A stretch of 64,000 nt of DNA from contig JAVEQI010000002.1 in NCBI GenBank assembly GCA_034007745.1, forward strand, positions 62,001-126,000, given 5' to 3'. The stretch comes from Desulforapulum sp034007745 (GTDB lineage: Bacteria > Desulfobacterota > Desulfobacteria > Desulfobacterales > Desulfobacteraceae). Positions 28,608 through 37,108 of this stretch are shown one piece after another (positions within the stretch are counted from its first letter, which is position 1; each line of letters begins with the position of its first letter). The notes below the pieces were generated by a model. That model saw only the letters and a program-made list of their open reading frames with translations. It searched no databases and was not told the origin of the DNA. The translations under genes were made by a program, and so were the position numbers.

Positions 28608-29108
28608 TCAGGCCTGTTTGATGAACCTCAGATTCATATCCGTGGCTTCCGATGCCTTATTGTCCTGTTTGCTCATCTCCAGAAGTTTGGCGTGGGATTC
28701 GATTACAGATCCTATCTGAATCTCGATCTGCATACGCTGGCGTTTAAGCTCAGTTATGTCGCTGTGGAGCTGGGACAGCCGCTGGTGGGCACGGTTGAGC
28801 ATCTTCTCTGCCTCGACTTCGGCATTTGCCACAACAAGCTCGGCCGATTTCCTGGCGTTGAGCTTCATCTGTTCAAGCACCTTCTGGGACTGGATCATAA
28901 CCCGCTTAAGCGACGTTTCACGCCTCTTGTATCCCTGATTCTCAAGATCAAGCCTGTGTTTCTCTTCCTTTACTGTAGAAACTTCCAATTTGAGCCTGGC
29001 AACCTCATGGGCCACCTCCTCAAGAAAACCGTCAACCTCCTGAACATCAAAGCCCCTGAACCGGGTGGTGAATTCCTTCTGTTTTATTACGGCCGGGGTA
29101 ATTCCCAT
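28608..29108 (-). CDS. DivIVA-domain protein
   Basis: 166 residues. The N-terminus (GITPAVIKQKEFTTRFRGFDVQEVDGFLEEV) is the DivIVA lipid-binding/crossed-loop motif. The rest is a long coiled coil. Best known in Gram-positive bacteria as a pole and septum marker, DivIVA-like proteins also occur in deltaproteobacteria next to yggT. It sits between yggT and pilT, which would suit a polar organiser of pili or cell division, by inference. Confidence 0.88.
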   Translation of the reverse strand: MGITPAVIKQKEFTTRFRGFDVQEVDGFLEEVAHEVARLKLEVSTVKEEKHRLDLENQGYKRRETSLKRVMIQSQKVLEQMKLNARKSAELVVANAEVEAEKMLNRAHQRLSQLHSDITELKRQRMQIEIQIGSVIESHAKLLEMSKQDNKASEATDMNLRFIKQA

Positions 29109-29128
29109 TCAAACACCTCTCTTTGGGT

Positions 29129-29428
29129 TTAGGATAAATTGTAGGCCAGCGTGTGCAGGCTCCCCACAACAAAGGTCTGGAGGAAAATAACTATCATGAT
29201 GGCAATGACCGGTGAGATATCAAGACCTCCCAGATTAAAAGGAATTCTTCGTCGAATCTGATAAAGAACCGGTTCTGTGACATTGGTGATGAATCTGACG
29301 ATGGCGTTGTAGGGATCGGGGTTGACCCAGGAGAGCACTGCCCTGGCAATGATAATCCACATGAAAAGACTAAGCCCCCAGTCAAGAACCACGGCTATCG
29401 CCCTGAAGAAATTTCCCATAATAAACAT
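29129..29428 (-). CDS. YggT family membrane protein
   Basis: A 99-residue inner-membrane protein with two hydrophobic segments (WGLSLFMWIIIARAVLSW and DISPVIAIMIVIFLQTFVV) separated by the family loop VNPDPYNAIVRFITNVTEPVLYQIRR. In other bacteria YggT is linked to cell-division or osmotic functions. It is first of the yggT-divIVA-pilT-pilU run. AGGAG lies 12 bases upstream of the ATG at 29428; an ATG at 29419 is an alternative. Confidence 0.85.
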   Translation of the reverse strand: MFIMGNFFRAIAVVLDWGLSLFMWIIIARAVLSWVNPDPYNAIVRFITNVTEPVLYQIRRRIPFNLGGLDISPVIAIMIVIFLQTFVVGSLHTLAYNLS

Positions 29429-29561
29429 ATATCCAACAATCTCCTGAAAAATAAAGGTTTAAAATATAAAATAATGGTATTTCAATGACGAAAAGTCAAG
29501 ATTTTTCATTCCAGTTCAACAATCTGCAGACAATAAAAACTTGAATCTATAAGAAAAAAGA

Positions 29562-29587
29562 TTGACAAACAAGGATCAGTCAATTAG
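29562..29587 (+). promoter_or_regulatory. Candidate promoter of the gntR gene
   Basis: TTGACA is followed after 17 bases by TAGCAA, a moderate sigma-70 match, about 45 bases ahead of the GntR-family gene and next to its operator-like palindrome. Confidence 0.35.
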
Positions 29588-29597
29588 CAATGTCCAA

Positions 29598-29608
29598 TGG
29601 TTTGACCA
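29598..29608 (+). promoter_or_regulatory. FadR/GntR-type operator
   Basis: TGGTTTGACCA is a perfect inverted repeat of TGGT-N3-ACCA, the form bound by FadR-subfamily GntR regulators such as PdhR and LldR. It lies 25 bases ahead of a gene for just such a regulator and next to a candidate promoter, so autoregulation is the simple reading. Confidence 0.6.
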
Positions 29609-29632
29609 TACAATCCAGCAACACAGGTAAAT

Positions 29633-30406
29633 ATGCCACCCAAAAAAAAGCCTCATTTTCAAAAAGCCAAAAAAAACAGGATTTTCCAGGATGTGGTAGA
29701 CCAGATCCAGGAGGCCATTCTTGACCGGCGACTCACCCCCGGGGACATGCTGCCCCCGGAACGTCAGCTCAGGGAGACCTTTAACGTCAGTCGGGGCACC
29801 CTTAGGGAGGCACTTAGGGTCCTCGAACAAAAAGGACTCATCGAGATAAGGGTAGGCGCGGCAGGCGGCTCCATTGTCCGCCAGGCTGGCATGGAACAGC
29901 TCATGGAAACCTTTGCCCTGCTCATCCGGTCGGGTAGTCTCTCCGTGATGGATGTGGGACAGTTCCGGACGGGGGTTGAGGGAAAAACAGCTGCCCTTGC
30001 GGCCCAGAAGGCTTCGGACCGGGAAGTGAGAGCCCTTGAAACCATGCTCAAACAGGCAAAACAGATGAACGCCAGGGGGGACACAGGATGGGAAAACTTC
30101 CTGGATATAGACCAGGAAATTCACAAAATGCTTGCAAAAATATCAAAAAACTCATTATACATCCTTGTGAGCGAAATGGTCCACGACAACATCCGCCAAT
30201 ACTATGATAAATTCCTGGAGAACACCCCGGGCAGGATGGCGGAGAATTTAAAGGATCTGGAGGATATGATCGCCGCAGTACGGACCCACCAACCCAATGA
30301 GGCAGAGCGGGTTGCTGAAGAACATGTGCACAAGTTTATCGTTCACATGGAGGAAAAAGAGGCTTTGCTTGCGGTTCCTAAACCAAAGGCGGCCGATGAG
30401 CCATAA
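29633..30406 (+). CDS. FadR-subfamily GntR transcriptional regulator
   Basis: 257 residues. The N-terminal winged helix is typical of GntR (IFQDVVDQIQEAILDRRLTP GDMLPPERQLRETF NVSRGTLREALRVLEQKGLIE). The C-terminal half is an all-helical FCD ligand-binding domain with metal-site histidines (DQEIHKMLAKIS...EEHVHKFI). It probably controls the transporter and oxidation genes that follow on the same strand, responding to an organic acid or related metabolite. The ligand is not evident. Confidence 0.9.
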   Translation: MPPKKKPHFQKAKKNRIFQDVVDQIQEAILDRRLTPGDMLPPERQLRETFNVSRGTLREALRVLEQKGLIEIRVGAAGGSIVRQAGMEQLMETFALLIRSGSLSVMDVGQFRTGVEGKTAALAAQKASDREVRALETMLKQAKQMNARGDTGWENFLDIDQEIHKMLAKISKNSLYILVSEMVHDNIRQYYDKFLENTPGRMAENLKDLEDMIAAVRTHQPNEAERVAEEHVHKFIVHMEEKEALLAVPKPKAADEP

Positions 30407-30430
30407 ATTGACTTTAACAGGAGAAAAGAG

Positions 30431-31567
30431 ATGAACAAAGTTGTGAAATTGTTTTTTGTATCGTTGTTCTGTTTAGCCATTTCAGGTGCCCATGCTGGTG
30501 CGTCTGATACCATCAGGATCGGGGTCCAGGCCCCTACCACTGGTCAGTACGCAAACGAAGGTCAGGGAATCGACCAGGGTGTGCGCCTCATTGCCGAGCA
30601 GGTCAACGCCAAGGGCGGAATCCTTGGCAAACAGATCGAAATTTTCACCTGCGACGATGAAGGCACTGCCATGAAGGCCGCTATCTGCGCCAAGGACCTC
30701 GTAAACAAAGAGGTTATTGCGGTAATCGGGTCCTACACATCCACCTGCGCCGAAGCAGCCCAGGCCACATATTATCGGGCGGGCATCCTCCAGACCACAG
30801 ACGGTACGAGCGACGCCCTTACCGAGCACGGCTACTGGACCTTTTTTCGAAACTCGTTTCCCAACTCAGCCGAGGCTACCTACACGGCTGACTACTTTGT
30901 CAACGTGAAACAATACAAGAGAATCGCCATTGTAACAGACTTCTCCTCCTATGCTGCGGGCCTTGGAGACTCCGTGATCTCCGAGATGAAAAAGCTTGGC
31001 GCCAACATCGTATACCAGGGAAAGATCAAGGCAGGCGAACAAAACTACACACCTATCCTCACCAACATCAAATCCACCAGCCCGGATGCGATCTGGTTCG
31101 GCGGATATTACAACGAAGCAGGACTTCTCAGGGCCCAGCAGATGCAGCTTGGCGTGATGGCCGACTTTTACGGCTCCAACGCCTGTGACAACCCCGACTA
31201 TGTAAAACTTGCCGGCGAATATGTTGAGGGCTCCTTTCTGATCAACGTTCCCTCCCCCGATCTTCTTCCCTATGACCTTGCCGTTAACTTCCTCAAGGAC
31301 TACAAGGCCAAGTACAAGATGGATCCCCCCAGCATCTGGACCCTCTTGAACATTGACGGCATGAGGGCCATCCTCCATGCCATCGAAGAGACCGGCACAA
31401 CCGACACCAAAAAACTTGCCGAGTTTCTCCACACCCTCAAGGCTTTCCCCGGCATCACCGGACCCGTTGAGTGGGCACCCGATGGAAACAGGGTGGGCAG
31501 CGCCCATCAGACTTACGAGTACCAGGCTGACGGCTCCAAAAAAGTTGTCTGGCCTATTGTAAAATAA
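30431..31567 (+). CDS. Branched-chain amino acid-type ABC transporter, substrate-binding protein
   Basis: 378-residue periplasmic binding protein of the LivJ/LivK class (type I fold). It has a cleavable signal peptide (LFFVSLFCLAISGAHA) and the family opening IRIGVQAPTTGQYANEGQGI. A Cys pair (CDDEG...AICAKD) resembles the N-lobe disulfide of Liv proteins. The family also binds amides, ureas, aromatic acids and polyamine-like amino compounds, so leucine is not assured. It starts 25 bases after the regulator and is followed by a hairpin that may raise its expression over the membrane parts. Confidence 0.9.
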   Translation: MNKVVKLFFVSLFCLAISGAHAGASDTIRIGVQAPTTGQYANEGQGIDQGVRLIAEQVNAKGGILGKQIEIFTCDDEGTAMKAAICAKDLVNKEVIAVIGSYTSTCAEAAQATYYRAGILQTTDGTSDALTEHGYWTFFRNSFPNSAEATYTADYFVNVKQYKRIAIVTDFSSYAAGLGDSVISEMKKLGANIVYQGKIKAGEQNYTPILTNIKSTSPDAIWFGGYYNEAGLLRAQQMQLGVMADFYGSNACDNPDYVKLAGEYVEGSFLINVPSPDLLPYDLAVNFLKDYKAKYKMDPPSIWTLLNIDGMRAILHAIEETGTTDTKKLAEFLHTLKAFPGITGPVEWAPDGNRVGSAHQTYEYQADGSKKVVWPIVK

Positions 31568-31572
31568 CCAAA

Positions 31573-31604
31573 ACGGCCGGAGCAAAGCAAGGGGCTCCGG
31601 CCGT
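31573..31604 (+). terminator. Strong hairpin behind the binding-protein gene
   Basis: ACGGCCGGAGC and GCTCCGGCCGT form a perfect 11-bp stem with a 10-base loop, six bases after the stop codon. No T-run follows. It is therefore better read as an mRNA-stabilising or partial attenuation structure, as often found between binding-protein and permease genes. Confidence 0.6.
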
Positions 31605-31631
31605 AACAACAGCCTCCTAGGGGTCTATCAT

Positions 31632-32534
31632 ATGGACATTTTTTTTCAACAGCTTGTCAATGGTCTAACCATTGGCTCCATCTTTGCCCTGGTGGCGTTG
31701 GGATACACCATGGTTTACGGTATCATGAAGCTGATCAACTTTGCCCACGGGGACCTTGTGGCCATGGCCGCCTTTGTGGGGCTCACAGTGTACGACCAGT
31801 TCCTCGGCAAAACCACCAACTCAATCCTGGCCATCATCACCATCTTTACCGTTACCGGTGTCATCATTGCAATGGCGGGCATCGTGCTCGAACGTGTTGC
31901 CTATCGACCCCTTAGAAAGGCACCAAGGTTATCCGCAGTTGTGTCTGCTCTGGGGGCAAGCCTAGTCATCCAGAACGGCATCATGCTCATGTGGGGGCCC
32001 AGGATGCGGTTTTTCCCGGCAGACATTCTGCCCTCAACCACCTGGCACATCGGCGGGGTTTACATCAGCTTTATCCAGGTGGTTATCCTGATTCTCTCTC
32101 TTTTGATCATGGTCGCCCTGATCTTTTTCATCGACAAGACAAGGGTGGGTGCTGCCATCCGGGCCACCTCCATAGACCATGACGCATCAAGACTCATGGG
32201 AATCGACGTCAACGCCATCATCACCCTCATCTTTGTGATCGGCACCTTCCTAGGAGCCGTGGGCGGTCTTTTCATCGGGCTCTACTACCGGGGCATCAAC
32301 TTTAACATGGGCTGGAACTACGGTCTTTACGCCTTTGTGGCGGCCATCATAGGCGGCATTGGAAACATCCCAGGTGCCATGGTCGGGGGCATGCTTCTGG
32401 GCATATTCAAGGCGTTTATCGCAGGCTATGTGTCAAGTACCTGGGCCGATGCTTTTACTTTTACCCTTTTGATCGCCATCCTTGTCGTGAGACCCACGGG
32501 CATCATGGGTGAACGCGTAGCGGAGAAGGTATGA
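31632..32534 (+). CDS. livH: Branched-chain amino acid-type ABC transporter permease (LivH class)
   Basis: Inner-membrane permease of 300 residues with about eight hydrophobic segments. Family motifs: N-terminal LVNGLTIGSIFALVALGYTMVYGIMKLINFAHGD and near the C-terminus AAIIGGIGNIPGAMVGGMLLG. It pairs with the livM product to form the channel. It ends overlapping the next gene (ATGATGA). Confidence 0.93.
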   Translation: MDIFFQQLVNGLTIGSIFALVALGYTMVYGIMKLINFAHGDLVAMAAFVGLTVYDQFLGKTTNSILAIITIFTVTGVIIAMAGIVLERVAYRPLRKAPRLSAVVSALGASLVIQNGIMLMWGPRMRFFPADILPSTTWHIGGVYISFIQVVILILSLLIMVALIFFIDKTRVGAAIRATSIDHDASRLMGIDVNAIITLIFVIGTFLGAVGGLFIGLYYRGINFNMGWNYGLYAFVAAIIGGIGNIPGAMVGGMLLGIFKAFIAGYVSSTWADAFTFTLLIAILVVRPTGIMGERVAEKV

Positions 32535-33478
32535 TGAAATTTAACAGCCGAACAATGGGATATTCGATCTTCATCCTGGCCATGCTGCTCTTTCCCGCCC
32601 TTGCCGACTCCAAGTGGCTGGCAATCGGGTCCACCTTTCTCATCTTCTCGGTGGTGGGCTTGAGCGAAGACATCATTCTCGGGAAAGGGGGAATGTTCAA
32701 CATGGGCCATGCCCTGTTCTTCGGCATTGGAGCCTACACTGCAGCCATTGCCAACAAGAGCTTCGGCATCCCGATTCTCTACTCGATTCCCCTTGCCATT
32801 CTGATTCCTGCCATCTGCGGCATCGTCCTTGCCGGACCCATTATTCACCTGAGGGGCGACTACCTTCTAGTTGCCACCATTGGATTCAACATCGTGTTTC
32901 TCCAGCTTGTGGAAAACAACATATTCGGACTCACCGGCGGACCCAACGGCATATTCGGACTTGACACCCCGGTTTTTCTCGGCTTTGATCTTGCATCACC
33001 AACGGCCATCTACTACCTGGGAGTCGGGGTATTAATCCTCACCTTTTTTATCATGGCAAACCTTGACCGGAGCAAGGCGGGCCGGGCACTTCACTACCTG
33101 AGACTCGACGATCTTGCCGCCAACAGCATCGGCATCAACACCCGGGCATACAAGCTTTTTGCCTTTGGGCTGGGTGCCGGAATAGCAGGCCTTGCAGGAG
33201 TGCTGCTGGCCATCCAGTACTCGGCTGTGAGCCCGGAGGCGTTCAACTTCATGCAGTCGGTTCTATTTTTCTCCATCGTGCTCGTGGGTGGTTCGTCGTT
33301 GCCCGGAATTCTCATGGGAACCTTTGTAATGTTTGTCCTTCCCGAAATATTCCGGGATTTTGCCACATGGCGCTACTTTATATTTGGTTTTGCCATGATC
33401 TTTGCGATGATCCTGAGACCCGAAGGCATTTTTCCGGCCAGGTTTGGCAAGATACCCCAATACTTCAAACGAGGATGA
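32531..33478 (+). CDS. livM: Branched-chain amino acid-type ABC transporter permease (LivM class)
   Basis: Second permease subunit, 315 residues, hydrophobic throughout. The LivM motifs include LSEDIILGKGGMFNMGHALFFGIGAYTAAI and, near the end, VLVGGSSLPGILMGTF. The ATG overlaps the stop of livH, so translation is coupled. It carries no ATPase fusion. Confidence 0.93.
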   Translation: MMKFNSRTMGYSIFILAMLLFPALADSKWLAIGSTFLIFSVVGLSEDIILGKGGMFNMGHALFFGIGAYTAAIANKSFGIPILYSIPLAILIPAICGIVLAGPIIHLRGDYLLVATIGFNIVFLQLVENNIFGLTGGPNGIFGLDTPVFLGFDLASPTAIYYLGVGVLILTFFIMANLDRSKAGRALHYLRLDDLAANSIGINTRAYKLFAFGLGAGIAGLAGVLLAIQYSAVSPEAFNFMQSVLFFSIVLVGGSSLPGILMGTFVMFVLPEIFRDFATWRYFIFGFAMIFAMILRPEGIFPARFGKIPQYFKRG

Positions 33479-33481
33479 TAA

Positions 33482-34255
33482 ATGGCGCTTCTTGAATTAA
33501 AAAACATGACCAAACGCTTCGGGGGGCTGACCGCCGTTGACAACCTCAACCTCACGGTGAATAAAAACCAGATCTACGGCATCATCGGACCCAATGGGGC
33601 AGGCAAGACAACGGCCTTTAACTGTATCACCGGCATCCACCCTCCTGAAGAGGGGCAGGTGTTCTGGCAGGGAAAAAACATCACGGGTACTCCCCCCCAC
33701 AGGGTAGCCGCCATGGGAATTGTAAGAACATTCCAGACCATCCGGCTTTTTTCCGAGATGAGCGTGGCCGAGAACGTCATGTCCGGCCGCCACTTCAGGA
33801 GCAGCCAGAGATTCTGGCACGGTATCTGCCACACCCCTTCTTCCCTCAGGGACGAACGGACCAACTGGCTCAAGGTCAAGGAGGTTCTCGAGTTTTTCAA
33901 GATTGACAACCTTGCGGCAGAACCCGTCGGCAGCCTTGCCTACGGTATCCAGAGAAAGGTTGAGATGGCAAGGGCCCTTGCGAGCGAACCGGAACTTCTG
34001 ATCCTTGATGAACCTGCAGCCGGGCTCAACGACAGCGAGACCCTGGAGCTTGTGGACACCATATACAGCATCAGAGACCAAGGCGTCACCATCCTCCTCA
34101 TCGAACACGACATGGACCTTGTGATGACCTTAACCGACTACATCACCGTAATCAACTTCGGCAGTTCCATTGCAGAGGGCGTTCCCAATGAGATACAGTC
34201 CAACCCCATGGTAATTGAAGCCTACCTTGGCAGCGAGGATGACGACGATGAATGA
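33482..34255 (+). CDS. livG: Branched-chain amino acid-type ABC transporter ATPase (LivG class)
   Basis: Cytoplasmic ATPase, 257 residues. Walker A is GPNGAGKTT, the signature loop is the LivG form LAYGIQRKVEMARAL rather than LSGGQ, and Walker B is LLILDEPAAGLN. The switch His is in IEHDMDLVM. The C-terminus ends in an acidic tail that overlaps the livF start by eight bases. Confidence 0.94.
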   Translation: MALLELKNMTKRFGGLTAVDNLNLTVNKNQIYGIIGPNGAGKTTAFNCITGIHPPEEGQVFWQGKNITGTPPHRVAAMGIVRTFQTIRLFSEMSVAENVMSGRHFRSSQRFWHGICHTPSSLRDERTNWLKVKEVLEFFKIDNLAAEPVGSLAYGIQRKVEMARALASEPELLILDEPAAGLNDSETLELVDTIYSIRDQGVTILLIEHDMDLVMTLTDYITVINFGSSIAEGVPNEIQSNPMVIEAYLGSEDDDDE

Positions 34256-34970
34256 TATCATGTTTGAAATAAAGGACCTTAAAGTTTCCTATGGAAGTAT
34301 TGCCGCCATCAAGGGAATCTCGCTCAAAGTGAGAAAAGGCGAGATCGTAACCATCCTCGGAGCCAACGGTGCGGGCAAAACCACTACCCTGAGAACCATC
34401 AGCCGCCTCCACGACCCGGTATCCGGTTCGATTCTGTTCAAGGGAGGAGACATTACCCGAACCCCGGCCCACAACATAGTTTCCATGGGCATCAGCCATT
34501 CCCCCGAAGGCAGAAGAATATTCGGTATCCTCACCGTGGAAGAGAACCTCATACTTGGCAGCTACACCCAGCCGAAAACCGACAAAAAAATACTCGCCTG
34601 GGTCTATGACCTCTTTCCCCGGCTATCCGAACGTAAACAGCAGCTAGCTGGAACCTTGTCCGGCGGTGAACAGCAGATGCTTGCCATTGCAAGGGCCTTG
34701 ATGTCAAAACCCGAGATGCTGCTCCTTGACGAACCCAGCCTGGGGCTCGCCCCCATCCTGGTCAAGGCGATCTTCAAGACCATCAAAGAGATCAGCCAGA
34801 CAGGTGTTACCGTGCTTCTGGTCGAGCAAAACGCCAAGGCCGCCCTCAAGCTTGCCAACCGGGCCTACGTCCTTGAGGTGGGCAACCTGGTACTCAGCGG
34901 CACCTCCCAGGAGCTCATGGCGTCTGAAAAAATCCAGGAGGCCTACCTGGGCAAAAAGAAACAGGTCTGA
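34248..34970 (+). CDS. livF: Branched-chain amino acid-type ABC transporter ATPase (LivF class)
   Basis: Second ATPase, 240 residues. Walker A GANGAGKTT, signature LSGGEQQMLAIARALM, Walker B MLLLDEPSLGLAP, switch EQNAKAALKLANRAYVLE. The ATG at 34248 lies inside the end of livG; an upstream TTG in frame (34215) would only add livG-overlapping residues. The five transporter genes are complete, so the importer should be functional. Confidence 0.94.
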   Translation: MNDIMFEIKDLKVSYGSIAAIKGISLKVRKGEIVTILGANGAGKTTTLRTISRLHDPVSGSILFKGGDITRTPAHNIVSMGISHSPEGRRIFGILTVEENLILGSYTQPKTDKKILAWVYDLFPRLSERKQQLAGTLSGGEQQMLAIARALMSKPEMLLLDEPSLGLAPILVKAIFKTIKEISQTGVTVLLVEQNAKAALKLANRAYVLEVGNLVLSGTSQELMASEKIQEAYLGKKKQV

Positions 34971-34973
34971 ACT

Positions 34974-35005
34974 TTGTTTCTTGTCTCAAGTTTCAAGTTT
35001 CTTGA
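34974..35005. repeat. Short dispersed intergenic repeat (copy B)
   Basis: TTGTTTCTTGTCTCAAGTTTC and TTCAAGTTTCTTG form the reverse complement of the spacer motif at 8791-8815. The copy sits in the 53-base gap between livF and the FAD oxidoreductase gene. Confidence 0.35.
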
Positions 35006-35023
35006 CAACCGGCAGGTAAACCA

Positions 35024-37108
35024 ATGATACAACGAAGAATACTCAATCATCCTGTTCTGAACGTTACCCAGGTACAGGAGGTTTCGTTTCTGTGGAACAA
35101 CCGTCAACTGTTCGGCAAAAAAGGTGAGATGATTTCATCGGCGCTCTTTGCCAACGACATCCAGACTTTTGGCCATCACCCCAAAGACCAGAGTCCTCAG
35201 GGCATGTACTGCGCCAACGGGCAGTGCTCCCAATGTCTTGTAATAGTTGACGGGCTTCCGGTAAAAGCGTGCATGACTCCCCTTGATCAGGGCATGGAGA
35301 TAACGAGCGTTGAAGGGCTTCCCCAACTTCCAGATGATGATACCCCCCAGGCCTTTGATGATGCCGGGACACTAGCCGTTGAGGTGTTGATAATCGGTGG
35401 CGGACCTGCCGGGCTCTCTGCCGCAGTCGAGCTTGGCCGCCTCAGCATTGAGACGCTGATCATCGACGACAAGGACCGTCTCGGGGGCAAGCTGGTTCTC
35501 CAGACCCACAAGTTCTTTGGATCGGTGGAAGACTCGTGGGCCGGAACCCGGGGGTTTGAAATCGGCAACATCCTTGAACAGAAAATCAAGGAATTCCCGA
35601 CAGTTAAGACGATGTTGTCTACCACGGCCGTGGGGATCTTTTCCGACGGCATTGTGGGTGCTGTCCACGGCACCGTCTACATAAAAATCAAACCTGAAAA
35701 GCTCCTGGTGGCCACCGGCGCAAGGGAAAAAATGCTCGCCTTTCCAGGCAACACCCTGCCCGGCGTTTACGGAGCAGGCGCCTTCCAAACCCTTGTCAAC
35801 CGTGACCTTGTCAAGGCTGCTGACCGGGTCTTGATCATTGGCGGGGGCAACGTCGGCATCATCGCAGGCTACCACGCAATTCAGGCGGGCATTGAGGTTG
35901 CCGCCGTAATCGAGGGACTCGACAAGGTGGGCGGGTACAAGGTCCATGCGGACAAGCTTGTGCGCCTGGGCGTTCCCATCCACACCACCCACACGGTGGT
36001 ATCTGCCAACGGACGGGACCGGGTTGAAAGCGTTACCATTGCCCAGAGGGACGAGGGTTGGAAACCGGTTCCAGGAACGGAAAAGACCTTTAAAGTCGAC
36101 ACTATACTAGTTGCTGTGGGCCTTACCAAGGTGGACGAATTTTTCCTCAAGGCCAAAGCCTGGGGCATGGACGTTTATGCCGCAGGGGACGCCGAAGAGA
36201 TCGCAGAGGCTTCGGCCGCAATGTTCACCGGCAAGATCCAGGGGGTAAAGATAGCTAAGTCCCTGGGAAAATTTGACCGGGAAATTCCATTGGAGTGGAT
36301 AGAAAAGGCCGGGATCCTAAAATCAAGACCGGGAAAAACCGTGGAGCGGCAAGCTCCGGATTTAGAAACCGGGGTATTCCCCGTGTTCCACTGCTCCCAG
36401 GAGATTCCCTGTAACCCCTGCACCTCAGTGTGCAAGGAGAACATCATCCACACGGGAAAAGACCTGATCACCGGCCTTCCGACCCTTACAGACCCAAGCC
36501 TTTGCAAGGGATGCATGAACTGCGTTGCAATCTGCCCGGGACTTGCGGCAACCCTTGTGGACTATCGAAAGGACGGAGAACGACCCCTTGTCACCCTTGC
36601 CTATGAAATCTCAAGGGAACTTGTGAAAAAAGGAAGCACGGTCACAGTCAACGATGTTGACGGAAAATTTCTTGCCAGGGTTCCTGTGGAGCGGGTGCTG
36701 ACCAAAAAAGAGTATCCCGGAACCCTGCTGGTCCAGGTGAAGCTCGACCGGACAATGGCCAAACTGGCGGTGGGCATCAAGGTTCAGGAACAGGCAATTA
36801 TGCCCGAAGAGGTGCCCGACACAACCGGCATCCCAGACGACGCAGTGATCTGCCGATGCGAACGGGTGACCGCGGGCGAGATACGATCGGCCATAAAAGC
36901 CGGGGTAAGGGACATGAACGAGCTCAAGGCAATCAACCGGACGGGCATGGGTGCCTGCGGCTCCAAGACGTGCAGGCCCATGGTGTGGGGCATCTTCAGG
37001 GACGAAGGCGTGGATCTTAAGCAGACAACAGACCGCATCGACCGACCCCTGTTTGTGGAGATCCCCCTGGGGGTCTTTGCCGGGGTAAAAGGAGGTGAAA
37101 ATGAATAA
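35024..37108 (+). CDS. Multi-cluster FAD-dependent oxidoreductase, alpha subunit (sarcosine/opine oxidase or HcnA/B-like)
   Basis: 694 residues in one chain. Residues about 15-90 are a plant-type [2Fe-2S] domain (CANGQCSQC...KACMTP). A FAD/NAD disulfide-oxidoreductase fold follows (VLIIGGGPAGLSAAVELGR; second GGGNVGIIAGYHA). Residues about 460-510 hold eight cysteines for two [4Fe-4S] clusters (CSQEIPCNPCTSVC and CKGCMNCVAICPG). A BFD-like [2Fe-2S] domain lies near residue 610 (ICRCERVTAGE...GACGSKTCRPM). This extends the SoxA/OoxA/HcnAB plan with ferredoxin-type clusters, suited to passing electrons to ferredoxin in an anaerobe. The partner subunit gene overlaps by eight bases. Confidence 0.87.
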   Translation: MIQRRILNHPVLNVTQVQEVSFLWNNRQLFGKKGEMISSALFANDIQTFGHHPKDQSPQGMYCANGQCSQCLVIVDGLPVKACMTPLDQGMEITSVEGLPQLPDDDTPQAFDDAGTLAVEVLIIGGGPAGLSAAVELGRLSIETLIIDDKDRLGGKLVLQTHKFFGSVEDSWAGTRGFEIGNILEQKIKEFPTVKTMLSTTAVGIFSDGIVGAVHGTVYIKIKPEKLLVATGAREKMLAFPGNTLPGVYGAGAFQTLVNRDLVKAADRVLIIGGGNVGIIAGYHAIQAGIEVAAVIEGLDKVGGYKVHADKLVRLGVPIHTTHTVVSANGRDRVESVTIAQRDEGWKPVPGTEKTFKVDTILVAVGLTKVDEFFLKAKAWGMDVYAAGDAEEIAEASAAMFTGKIQGVKIAKSLGKFDREIPLEWIEKAGILKSRPGKTVERQAPDLETGVFPVFHCSQEIPCNPCTSVCKENIIHTGKDLITGLPTLTDPSLCKGCMNCVAICPGLAATLVDYRKDGERPLVTLAYEISRELVKKGSTVTVNDVDGKFLARVPVERVLTKKEYPGTLLVQVKLDRTMAKLAVGIKVQEQAIMPEEVPDTTGIPDDAVICRCERVTAGEIRSAIKAGVRDMNELKAINRTGMGACGSKTCRPMVWGIFRDEGVDLKQTTDRIDRPLFVEIPLGVFAGVKGGENE

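Noticed and set aside
31573..31604. Intrinsic terminator ending the transporter operon after the binding-protein gene
   Set aside because: The stem is strong, but no U-tract follows and the permease genes continue in the same direction, so full termination is unlikely.
30866..31609. A 247-residue minus-strand frame opposite the binding-protein gene
   Set aside because: Antisense shadow of a conserved periplasmic binding protein; no support of its own.
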